Source: Globisporangium splendens
Taxonomy: Eukaryota; Oomycota; Peronosporomycetes; Pythiales; Pythiaceae
Reading direction: 5' to 3'
Assembly: GCA_006386115.1 (NCBI GenBank)
Contig: VFIW01000012.1
Span: 248,001-312,000 of the forward strand
Length of the DNA stretch: 64,000 nucleotides
Each line of letters begins with the position of its first letter. The stretch's first letter is position 1. Below the pieces are notes generated by a model. The model searched no databases. It saw nothing but the letters and a program-made list of their open reading frames with translations, and had not been told where the DNA came from. The position numbers were made by a program, and so were the translations under genes. Of this stretch, positions 50,715 through 61,091 are shown in pieces.

Positions 50715-50887
50715 AAATACACAATTAAAAAATAAAAATAAATAAAAAATAAAAGTATAGCTTCGTATTATACTGGTTTTTAAGATCCCATAAGATAGAA
50801 TCTCGACTCCTGTCCCTGCCTGCCAAGTCAAGTGAAACCGGTTACGTAAAATAACGAGTGTGAAGTCAAGTCAAGAAAAGTACAAAG

Positions 50888-52147
50888 ATGAACGAACCAA
50901 CGAATGCCCAGTTGTTGCAGAGTATGCTGGCAGTGCTAAACCAGCAAGCAGAGATGATCAAAGAATTCCAGCAAGTAAAACGGGAGTCAGAGATAAAATT
51001 AGAGGGATGTAAATTACCGGTGTATAGTAGAGCATTACAAGAGTCGTTTCAGTTATATAAAGAGCAAGTCGGAGACTATTTAAAGGCGAGGAACATTGAC
51101 AGACAGGATGCTAGCCTACAGCCACGCCTTTTGGCGATGTTGGGAGGGACCCTGCGGCAGGGAGCTGCCCAGTGGTTCATTGTGAAGAAGACAGAGATTG
51201 AGACAGTTGACCAATTCTTCCTAGAACTAGGAAACGAATTTATTCCCGCCGATCTACAAGAGCGTTTGCGTGACCAGTTGGGTGAGCTATCCCAGGGTCA
51301 GAGTCGAGGCCTTGACGACTACGTCAGTCGTTTTAGGCATGCTATCACACAAGTACAAGAGATGAGTGAGCTCGACAAGATCATGTATTTTGTGCGAGGA
51401 TTAGCTCCAGCGATCCGAACAGAGGTGCGCTATCGCCGATGTTCTACGTTGTCGGAAGCCATCACTCTAGCGTTGGACTATGACCGTTCGCATCGTCGCT
51501 CTGCGGATGGAAATCGGTCCCACTCAGAACCTAGGTACAGACGTTTCGACAATCGCCAATACCGACTGAATGGTGCAAGTCCGATGGAAGTGGACAATGT
51601 CCGAGTCTTGGGTCGTGAAGAGTGTTTGCGTCAGCGCCTTTGCTTCAATTGCAATCGACCTGGACATCGAGCGTCAGAGTGTCGTACGCCGCGCCAGCAG
51701 AGACAAGCGAGCGCGCCGCAGACGACGCGCAACTCAAGATATCAGCGTCCGACACAGCGAGCTCGTCGATCAAGTCCGATGGTTGAGCACAACCTGGCGA
51801 CAGTGGATGAAGTGGATTATCCCATTGTGTTTGACAATGCGGAGCTAAACGCAGTGGGCATTGCGCGTAAGAGCAACCTGTTCATGGTGAACGGCCGTGT
51901 TGATGGTAATGATGTGCGCATTTTAATTGACAGCGGCGCCTCGACCAACCTGATCCAGCGTGGGTTGGTGAAGAAAGTGCTGAATACAGCAGTGATCGAA
52001 GCGCAAGGATTCGACAGCAGAAGGACCAAGAAACAAGTGAACGAGGTGGAAGCATCGTGCCAAGTACAAGACAAGAAGTTTGAGGCAGTGCAGTTTACGG
52101 AATGGGATCTACCCAACAGCCACGATGTCATCTTCGGTCAGCCATGA
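50888..52147 (+). CDS. chromovirus Gag and protease part of gag-pol
   Basis: 419 codons. Gag-type region with WFIVKKTEIETVDQFFLELG and LDDYVSRFRHAITQVQEM, then a CCHC zinc knuckle (CFNCNRPGHRASEC, about residues 253-266) for RNA packaging. The aspartic protease core has ILIDSGASTNLI (catalytic Asp in DSGA). The frame ends at a TGA (52145-52147) just after VIFGQP. The same frame continues open into pol, at a place where related elements usually carry Trp, so this stop looks like a nonsense mutation rather than a natural gag end. Confidence 0.9.
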   Translation: MNEPTNAQLLQSMLAVLNQQAEMIKEFQQVKRESEIKLEGCKLPVYSRALQESFQLYKEQVGDYLKARNIDRQDASLQPRLLAMLGGTLRQGAAQWFIVKKTEIETVDQFFLELGNEFIPADLQERLRDQLGELSQGQSRGLDDYVSRFRHAITQVQEMSELDKIMYFVRGLAPAIRTEVRYRRCSTLSEAITLALDYDRSHRRSADGNRSHSEPRYRRFDNRQYRLNGASPMEVDNVRVLGREECLRQRLCFNCNRPGHRASECRTPRQQRQASAPQTTRNSRYQRPTQRARRSSPMVEHNLATVDEVDYPIVFDNAELNAVGIARKSNLFMVNGRVDGNDVRILIDSGASTNLIQRGLVKKVLNTAVIEAQGFDSRRTKKQVNEVEASCQVQDKKFEAVQFTEWDLPNSHDVIFGQP

Positions 52148-55100
52148 TTCGTCAAGCACAATCCGATCATTGATTGGAGAAAGCAGACGTTTGCATTGCC
52201 GGAAGACACCTCTGTGCACGAGCGCAGCGGTAGTGAAATCTGCTCCAAGATCAAGAGTGCAGAGTACGAAGAGTTGTTCGTCGTAAAGGTGTCCGCAGTT
52301 AACGACATTTCTCCAGTCGTCCCGCCAGAGTTGAAACCTGTCATTGATCGGTTCGCGGACTGTTTCCCGGAGTTACTTCCGGATAGCTTACTGCCAGAGC
52401 GTGCTGTGAACTTTGAGCTCCAGCCGAAGCCAGACGCAGTGCCAAGCTCGCGTCCGCCGTTTCGTCTGTCCAAGACAGAGCAAGACGCGTTGGAAGAGTT
52501 CGTTCGCGACAACGTGAAGAAGGGATGGATTGAAGTATCGAACTCCCCATGGATCTCCAGTATCTTCGGTGTTCCGAAAAAGGATCCCGCGACGGGTATG
52601 GCTGTGAAGCGCGCTGAATGGCTGCGCAGTGGCAACACAAAGGTGCCGATACGTTGGGTCATCGACTATCGGTATGTCAATAGCCAGACGAAGATCCCCA
52701 AGATTCCTCTACCACACATAGAGGAACTCTTTGATCAGATGCTCGGTGCGACGGTATTCACGGTGATCGACCTCGCGCAAGGTTACCACCAGATGCGCGT
52801 GAAGCCTGACAGTCGTCCTTACATGGCTTTTAGGTCGCAAAAGGAAACGTACCAATGGTGTGTCGCTCCGATGGGATTAGCGGGTATGCCGGGAGTATGG
52901 TCTCGTCTTATGCGAGTACTCTTTGGCAAATTCAAGTTTGTTGTCGTGTATCTCGACGACATCTGTATCTTCTCCCGCTCGATGAAAGATCATGCGCAAC
53001 ATCTGGCGATGGTCTGTGAAGTCCTCCGTCATGAGAAGTTGTACGCTCGCCTGTCCAAGTGCGAGTTCGGCAAGTCCAGTGTCCATTTCCTCGGTCACAC
53101 AGTCACGACTGAAGGGATCCAAGTCGACGCAAAGAAGACAACCGCGATCGAGAAGTATCCTACTCCGACGACGCAGAAGACATTGTTGAGTTTTCTCGGT
53201 CTCGCCGGATGCTATCGTCGGTTTATTTGCGACTTTGCGCGGATTGCGTTGCCGCTGCATAGGCTGATCAAGAAGGATGCAAAGTGGACATGGTCATCCG
53301 AACATGATCACGCCTTTCGTGCCTTGAAGTTGGCACTGCAACAGGCTCCGACGTTGCGTTTACCTGACTTTGACCGTCGGTTCACGGTAACAACGGATGC
53401 CTCGGGCTACTGCATGGGCGGTGTCTTGTCTCAAAAGATCGACGGGTTTGACGCTCCCATTGCCTTCTATTCAAAGAAGTTTGGGCAGTATGAGGAAAAG
53501 TGGCCTGCTCATGAGAAAGAGCTGCTCGCAATCAAGTTTGCGTTGTCAAAGTGGCGACACTACCTTCATGGTCGTCAGTTCGATGTGTTTACGGACAATT
53601 CGGCTTGTCGGTGGATGCTACATCATCCGAAGGTGACTCCCAAGCTTGCGCGGATGCTGACGTTCTTCTCCCAGTTTGATTTTGCCCTGCACCACGTGAA
53701 AGGCAGTACCAATGTGGTGGCTGATGCCTTGTCTCGACCAGGACCGGAAGAAGTCAAGCAATCCGATGAGTTGCCCGTAGTTTCGACTCCCGAAGTGCAC
53801 GCTTGCGATGATGTGTGTCACGCTCGGTCGCAGTCTATTTCTCGTCATGTGGTATCTGCGGCATTTCTACGTCACTTGCCAGATTCAGATTGCTCCGTCT
53901 TTCTCTCCGCTGTGGACTTTCGGGGGGAGAGACGCGTCGTGGCAGTGCGGCAAGAGCAAGTCCACACTGTCGACATGCAGTGGGCAAGTGTTCACTTGTC
54001 CGAAGCGACGAAGAAATCCTTTCATGCTGGCTATGCCCGCGACCCAAGTTTTGCCAAGGTGTGGCAGAGTCGCGAAGGGAACGAGAAGTTCGAGAAGCGC
54101 AACGGTCTTCTATTCTTGCGAACGAAGCACCCGGTGTTGCGATTGTGTGTACCAAACTCGAGCAAGTTGGTCACAGATGTTATTCAAGAGTTTCACGATG
54201 CTCCTGTGGCTGCTCATCCAGGAGTTCGTCGAACACAGCTAAAGGCGGCTCAATGGTATTACTGGCCCACCTTGGAAAAAGACATTCACGAGTATGTTGG
54301 CAGTTGCCAGACTTGTGCACGATGGAAGTCGAACAATCGGAAGAAGATCGGCTTGATGATGCCAATTCCGACGCCCCAAGAATGCTAGGATGTTGTGTCG
54401 ATGGATTTCGTCACTGGACTTCCAGTGTCCAAAGGTTTTGATGCAATCTTTGTCACGGTGGACAAGTTGTCGAAGCGTCCGAAGTACCATCCAACACACT
54501 CGACAGCAGATGCCGAAGGTACCGCCAAGGTATTCTTCGAGGCAGTGGTTCGTCACCACGGTTTGCCGAAGGTCATCATTAGTGACCGCGATCCCAAGTT
54601 CACGTCGGACTTTTGGAAGTCGCTGACCAAGCTCATGGGTGTCAAGCTGAGCATGACAACGTCTCATCGCGCGCAAGCAGACGGACAAACCGAGCGTCAG
54701 AACCTCGTGTTGGAAGATGCGCTGCGATGCATGGTGTCATACCATGGAGACGATTGGGTGAGTCACCTTGGAACGATCGAGTTTGCTCATGCAACTCTCG
54801 TTTATGAGTCGACCAAGTTCACACCGTTTGAAGTCGACACTGGAAGAAAGGTGCGCAACCTAATTGCCCAAGAGTTCGGCGTCGACGAAGGAAACTTCGA
54901 ACCAGTAAACATAGCTGAGTTTGCCAAGAACTTTGCGGAGAAGCGCCAACAAGTCGTCAAGCTAGCCCAAGAGAACCTCAAGCAAGCTCAAGAGCGCCAG
55001 AAGAGGTACTACGACAGGAAGCGCCGCGAAGTGGAATTTAACGCTGGCGATCTCGTTATGTTAGATACGGAGAATCTACCCTTGAAGACGGTCGCTCAAA

Positions 55101-55306
55101 GCACCTCTCTCCAAAAGGCGAAGTTGGCAGCGAAGAAGGTTGGACCGTTTAAGATCGACTCAATGGTGAACAAGAATGTGGCTCGATTGGTGTTGCCTCC
55201 AAACATGAAGCGCTTGCATCCAGCGTTCAATGTGGAGTTGCTTAGCCACTACGTTGAGAATCCAACCAAGTTCCATTCAAGACCAATTCCGAAGGCAGCC
55301 CCGTGA
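52148..55306 (+). pseudogene. chromovirus pol: RT, RNase H, integrase, with a nonsense codon
   Basis: Same frame as gag. RT has RWVIDYRYVN, FTVIDLAQGYHQMRV (first Asp) and VVYLDDICIFS (YLDD, near 52950). RNase H has VTTDASGYCMGGVLSQK, FTDNSACRWML and VVADALSRP. Integrase has an HHCC zinc finger (HPGVRRTQ, CQTCARWK) and the DDE core: SMDFVTGLP, IISDRDPKFTS and QADGQTERQN. A TAG at 54386-54388 interrupts between the zinc finger and the core. The frame ends at 55304-55306 before the chromodomain. Replication enzymes for the element; not functional from this copy. Confidence 0.92.
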
Positions 55307-55554
55307 TCCTCGACGACGAGACTGGTGAGGCTCTGCACGTTGTGGAAGTGTTACTTCGCAGTAAAACCCACAACCGCCAACGAATGTGGTTGGTCAAGTG
55401 GCTCGGGTATCCTGCGCACAAGAGTACGTGGGAATACGAGAAGAACATCCGCCATGTTTCGCATTGGAATCGACTCCTTCAAGAGTTTCAAGACTCCCAA
55501 CGCGAAGTCAAGTCTGGGGGGATGTCACGTGTGCCTGACCTCGCACGTGCCTAG
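55307..55554 (+). pseudogene. chromodomain of the chromovirus integrase, shifted one frame
   Basis: ALHVVEVLLRSKTHNRQ and MWLVKWLGYPAHKSTWEYEK are a clear chromodomain (aromatic cage residues V/W/W), which steers integration to marked chromatin. It is in a different frame from the integrase, so a single-base indel near 55300 separates them. The frame runs on into the LTR. Confidence 0.85.
55516..55522 (+). other. polypurine tract
   Basis: GGGGGGA directly before the 3' LTR, the expected plus-strand primer. Confidence 0.75.
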
Positions 55555-55911
55555 CGTGCGGAGCGTCGTGGCATGTGTAACGTGTGCCTAACCTCGAGTC
55601 CGAGGTCAGGCTCTCATTCATATGTAACACTAATATAAACAGTTATATGGAACTAGTCAGATAAAAATACAGGTGCAGGCAGGACACCTGGATAGGAAGA
55701 AAAGTCGAATCAGTTGAAGAAAAGGATAGGCATGCATGCAGGGAGGCTTAGACGTAGCGCTAGCGAACTAAGTCCTCCATTCAATTCACTTTCCAATTTG
55801 CCATCAAGTTGCCACCTCCTCCTCCGAGTCCAAGCCATCGTCCCCGACTTTCAGCCAATCAAGTTCCGACTTTCGACCAATCAGATCTCAAGAAGACCCC
55901 AAACCGTTACA
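55523..55911 (+). repeat. 3' LTR (389 bp, internally deleted)
   Basis: Matches both ends of the 5' LTR almost exactly but lacks the ~0.55-kb middle; the join is ACCTCGAG-TCCGAGG. It also lacks an 8-nt repeat (TTTCCGAC) present near 49907. Confidence 0.92.
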
Positions 55912-56691
55912 ATAGGTGTCGATATAATCGCGGAACATTACCTTATTGTTTCGCCTCACACCTTTCATGTACGTTACCAACTGCTTGGAAAAAGGAACAA
56001 TCATCTTGTATCCTTAGCCTCCCAGCAACTTCTTCATCTTGCTTCCACAATGTTTTTCTATGCGTTCCGTTCCTTCATCCATCCACGTACTGTAGAACGC
56101 GGCACCTTGCAGGCGACAACAGTCTTCGAGACGCTGATGGCGTCAACGCTCGCAAGCACTTCTCTCTGCTTTTCGATTGAGTATCAGCGCTCCATCCCTG
56201 CAGTGTGAGCGCTACTAGAAAACTTTGTCAATGAGAGAGAATGGATGGATCTCAATAGAGAGTGGGATAGTGTGTGCGCGACTCTACTTTTGATTGGTTA
56301 AAAATAGTCCCATACACAGTGAAATCACCCTGATCGCATGGTGGGTTTTTGTGGGTGGTGGGTGTTTAGACTGGCCTCTTTGTGGTCAACATGTTATACA
56401 TAATAACCTTTAATAAAGATATATATATGGCACAGATGCAAAGAGTGCAACACTTGCCTTTGTTTGTTGTACCCCCTAAATATTGCTACTATCAAAAGTT
56501 GTATTTTCTTTGTAATGTATTAGACGCACTTGCTGGTTGCACACAGAGTGGTCTGTGTTGTGATAGTGTAAAACCAACTTGAAGCGAAAACGCTGGGAAA
56601 AAAAGAAGCGCGGCACCAGAAGAAGCACAAGCACGAGGGCGCCGTTGCATGCGCCGCCGCATAACCACACAGTAAACGCCAGTGTACAGTC
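55912..56691. other. intergenic, no gene seen
   Basis: Between the 3' LTR and the trehalose gene. AT-rich near 56380-56440. No recognised coding sequence. Confidence 0.4.
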
Positions 56692-59600
56692 ATGGCGACG
56701 CGCGGGGAGCCCATGGACCCGCAGCAGCGCGCCACCGCCGACGCGGCGAGCGGGTGGAACACGTCGATGCCCGTGATCATCGCTGCCAACCGCCTCCCCG
56801 TGCGGGTCACGCGCACCGTCGTCGACGCGCGGCGTGGCTCCATCCAGCGCCGCTGTTCCACGGACGCGAATGACGGTTATGCTGATGAGCGAGACGGTGC
56901 GGACGGTAAGGGTGACGGCGAGCAAGAGACGGTCGAGTGGCACGTCGAGTGGGCGGGCGACCGCGTGATCGAGGCGCAGAACACGTTCTCGCACCACGAG
57001 ATCTCGGAGCGCGCGAACGTCCGCTTTGTCGGCCGCGTCTCGGAGCTCGCGGTGCCCGTGGATGAGCAGCACGAGCTCGCGCGCAAGCTCCAGGAGTTTA
57101 ACTGCTACCCGGTGTTTGTCGAGCAGCACGAAGCGAAGTTGTACTACGAGGACTATTGCAAGCAGACGCTCTGGCCGACGTTCCACAACGTCGTGGACGT
57201 GTACAGCCCCGTGGATGTTGTCTTGGATGTGGACGAGCCGTCGAGCGAGTCGAAGGACGCGCCGGTGTGGAACCCAGGCTCTCAGAAGCTTGCGTGGCAG
57301 GCGTACGCGAATGTCAACCAGCTCTTCGCGCAGGTACGCACGATTTTGTATCGTATCATTTTCATCGGTGGCTGCATTCTGGAGTCAATGCCTACCTGCA
57401 ACCTTACCTTTATAATCAAAAAACAAATGTGTGTTTGTGCATATAGAAAATCTGCGAGTTGTATGAACCGGGCGATATCATCTGGGTCCAGGATTATCAT
57501 CTCCTGCTCACGCCGTCGTACATTATCCGCAAGGTCCGAGGCGCGAACGTCGGGCTCTTCCTGCACGTGCCGTTTCCTTCCTCCGAAGTGTTTCGCACGC
57601 TCTCTGCGCGCAAGGAGATTCTACGCGGGATGCTGAATGCGGACCACATTGGTTTCCATCTCTTCGAGTGCGTACGCACTATCTGAAATGGAGTGATTGC
57701 AATATTGTGCTTCCTGTCTAATTGTGTGGACTTCTAACGCTGGCAGGTACGCGCGTCATTTTATGTCTGCGTGCAAGCGCATCCTCGGGTTGAGCTACCA
57801 CCCGATCCTCCGCGGTCAGCTTGGGATCGACTATGGCGGCCGCCGCGTCGCTGTCACCTGTAGCCATATGGCGATTGATGCGCAGCGAATCGAGGAAACA
57901 CTATCGGAGCAGCTCGTGCGCGAAAAAGTGGTCGCACTGCGTCAAAAGTACATTGGCATGAAGATCTTTGCAGGTTGTGATACGGTCGAGCGCCTGAAAG
58001 GCATTCCGTGCAAGCTATTTGCGTTTGATGCGGTAAGTGAGCTGCTTACACTTGGTTTTGTGTGTCTAAAGACGACAGACTTGTCGTTATTGTGGCTCTT
58101 GCTGGCTAGTTTTTGGAGCGATGCCCCGATTTTATTGGAAAAGTGGTGCTGGTTCAGAAAGGAATTCACCGTCGCGGCCGCATCACGGACTATTTACAAA
58201 GCAAGAAAGAGATCGAGCTTATCGTGCAAACGATCAATAAAAAGTATCGAGAACGAGCAAAGGGCGATGTGGTCGACTACGAAGAAGTCGCTGAATTCCC
58301 GTTCAAAGATCGTATTGCGCTGTGGCGAGTGGCCGATGTACAAATGACAACAGTGCTGCGAGATGGACTCAATACGATTCCATTTGAGTATATTATCGCG
58401 CACAAGTACGTATGGCGACGCTTGGGCTTTGCATTTGGCATTCTCTTTCGTAGAAAGCACTGACGAAACTAAACTGGTTTGTGTAGGACGTCGGCTGGGG
58501 TTTTGATCCTGAGTGAATTTTCTGGGAGTAGCCGTCTGCTGAGCGGCGCAATTACGGTGAATCCGTGGGAGCTCGACCAAGTCATTGATGCGCTTCGCGA
58601 TGCCGTGTATATGTCGCAGAAGGAGCGCGAGTACCGCCGTGACTGTGATTTCCAGTTTGTGTCGTCGAATCCGCCACGACGATGGGCCAAGTGTGTCTTG
58701 TCTGATATCGTCAATGCCCGGAAGAAAGAGGACATGTTTGTGTACATGGGCACGGGCTTTGGACTCGATTTCCGCGTCATGGAAGTCAGCGCCGATTTCC
58801 GGGTACGGTGCATTACGTTGTTTGCAAATGCCAATTTTTAAACAGCGTGGGAAACACTGACTTGCTGTATTTTGCTTGGTGCTGTACAGAAACTCACGGA
58901 GCAAGAGATTGCGCCTGCGTACAAGACAAGCAAAGCGCGTGCGATCTTTATCGATTACTATCGAACGCTTGCACCCGACGTATCCAAAGTGATGGGGGTC
59001 CGATGGCCCGATGTGCCGCTCAATGCGCTCTCAACATTGGAGCATTTGTGTAAGGACCCAAGGAATACCGTCTTCATCGTGAGTGGATGCAACTGCGACC
59101 TGCTGACGCAGAAATTTGGCGGGGTTCCTGGTCTGGGACTTGTGGCCGAGCATGGCTATTTTATTCAACGGGCTCTTCTCGGCAACGATGCGCGAATTGG
59201 AAGGTATTAACTCACTGCCTGTTCATGTTGATAATTCTTATCGTCGTCTGACAACTTGTTTTGACATATGCACGAAGACGCTGGGAACACTACGGGGACC
59301 TGTTCAACACTGAAGCGAGTTCGCGAAGCTGGCGAGAGAAAGCCGAGCATATCATTGAGATGTATGTGGATCGAACGAACGGCTCCTCGCTCGAGTTGCG
59401 TAAAAGCGCCGTGCTTTTTCGATATGGGAAGTCTGATTTCGAGTTTGGCGCATTACAAGCAGCGGAACTCAAGGAACACTTGGAAGGCGTTTTTCAGGTA
59501 CGACACGAGGCTGCAGACATGACATTTAACGGCTACACTTCTTTAATCTTGTATACACTCGACGTGCACGGTATTAGGGATGGCCATTGGATGTGGTTCA

Positions 59601-60582
59601 AGGAAAAGACTACATTGAAGTTCGTCCAGAAGGCGTTGGCAAAGGCAAAGTGATCGAACACATCCTGGACAAGATGCGTTCCGACGGAAACCCGGCCGAC
59701 TTTGTCTTGTGCATCGGCGATGACGTCGCAGATGAACTCATGTTTGAAAAACTGAACGAAATGATCGCAAATACTGAGCTACCGCGAGGTTGGTGCTGGC
59801 TGATTTTGCGAATTTTGTGCTAGCATGCGAGTGACAAAGCCAGAAACTCACTGCCTCATTTCTTTTTTATCTTACAAACTACAGAGAAAGTGTTCACATG
59901 CACTGTTGGACAGAAGCCATCGAAGGCAGAGTTTTACTTGGACGACTACACTGACGTCATTGCACTTTTGAAGACGCTGAAGGTGGTCTCTACAAAGGTA
60001 TATTGCTGCATACATCGGCGTATAAATTGTTGTAGCTGCGAACGGTATGAACTCGTTTATCGTTGCTACGTATTCGTGCTTTCTTCACAGTCGAATCGAA
60101 ATTACTCGCTGTCCGACATGCAGTCGTTTATGCGCGACTCTCGTCCATTGATATCCTCGTCGATCCAGACTGCTGGGTTCACGCGTAACGCAAACTCCGA
60201 TTCATCGTTTCGAAGGACATCGAGCCGCTACGCTCTCCACAATGCACTGTACGTCTCCTTGACAGGTCTTTTTGGTGTTGCCTTCCATGCGTCTAATGCG
60301 AATATTCTATGTTGTAGCACTCCTGTGCTTGAAGAAGACCAGAGTGGGGCAAGTGGAGGTCCGAACGGATCGAATGACCGCCGTTCGCTGACGAATCTGC
60401 GAAAGAAATCGAAATGGATCGGAAACCTTCAGCAGGTGGTAGTCTTCGTGCTCGTTGCTTTGATCCTGCACTGGAGGAAAGGCGTCAAGAGTCCGCGTGA
60501 GAAGAAGCTTCTGATGTATCTGCTTGCGTCTGTGGGCATCGCTTGGACGGTGCGCAAGGTACGAAGCAAGACAGGCATCTAG
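56692..60582 (+). CDS. class-II-like trehalose-6-phosphate synthase/phosphatase with C-terminal membrane segment (11 exons, 1013 aa)
   Basis: Exons 56692-57333, 57447-57667, 57747-58032, 58110-58405, 58487-58802, 58890-59203, 59278-59497, 59578-59788, 59885-59997, 60091-60248 and 60318-60582. All joins are in phase and total 1014 codons. TPS (GT20) half: IIAANRLPV, WVQDYHLLL, FLHVPFPSSEVFRTL, HIGFHLFEYARHF, RLKGIPCKLFAFD, ILSEFSGSSRLLSGAI. Phosphatase (HAD) half: FIDYYRTLAP near residue 609 instead of the usual DxDGT, and CIGDDVADELMF near 810. The TPS site also departs from the canonical D-R-LDY-K-G pattern (CDTVERLKGIP). Both changes suggest a regulatory role, like many plant class II proteins. 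The tail has Ser-rich sequence and two hydrophobic stretches (VVVFVLVALIL, LLMYLLASVGIAW), unusual for the family, implying membrane attachment. Confidence 0.9.
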
Positions 60583-60738
60583 GCTGCTGTCCATTTGGTT
60601 TCTTTCTTTGTATACTTGTGTCATTGGGAGGATCATGTGGCACACGAATATGATTTTTAGCCGCTGCAGGCAGAGCAATCAGGATGGCAATTAAGAACAG
60701 GCAGAGATTGTGTTGTCGATCGTGACCGTCCAGGCTGC

Positions 60739-60927
60739 TCACTGCATTCGCTTCTTGCCACGAGCGCCGAGAAGAATTGTGGGTTCCTCAGGCAATGGAT
60801 TGAAATTCAACCCGTTACCTTTCAACTTGAAAGGGCTGGGAGTGGAATGTTGATGTCCATGCTCAGGTGGCTCTGCAGGTTCACTGATTACTGTCCAAAC
60901 GAGTCTGACTTGATGGCTCCTCGCCAT
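60739..60927 (-). CDS. small hypothetical protein (62 aa)
   Basis: ATG at 60927, stop at 60739. Basic N-terminus (MARSHQVRLVW), Pro-rich middle (EPAEPPEHG, NFNPLPEEP) and basic end (GARGKKRMQ). It lies between the TPS gene end and the divergent GH5 copy 2 with about 130 bp of promoter-like sequence between (CTCCAATT, CATAAATAAC). No recognised family. It may be a real small gene because it fills the gap neatly and reads ATG to stop, but evidence is weak. Confidence 0.4.
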   Translation of the reverse strand: MARSHQVRLVWTVISEPAEPPEHGHQHSTPSPFKLKGNGLNFNPLPEEPTILLGARGKKRMQ

Positions 60928-61091
60928 TTTGGCACCTCGCTCCCTTCAAGACACACAGGTCATTCTCCAATTTACCTCATTTGAGTCCTTGGCACCTCCT
61001 CTTGATTCCGCCACGCAGTACAAAGTCACACTCATAAATAACTTGTAAGGCTGTCTTTGATGACGAGCTCTTCATCCGCGATGGCCACTTC

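Larger units (their letters stand above)
48978..55911 (+). mobile_element. Ty3/Gypsy LTR retrotransposon with chromodomain (chromovirus), inactive
   Basis: A 6.9-kb element: 5' LTR 48978-49955, primer-binding region, accessory frame 50364-50714, gag-protease 50888-52147, pol (RT, RNase H, integrase) to 55306, chromodomain to about 55554, polypurine tract and 3' LTR 55523-55911. LTRs begin TGTCAC and end GTTACA. Order PR-RT-RH-IN and the C-terminal chromodomain define the Ty3/Gypsy chromovirus type. It lies about 30 bp from the foldback element. Two nonsense codons and one frameshift in gag-pol, and a shortened 3' LTR, make it defective. Confidence 0.95.
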
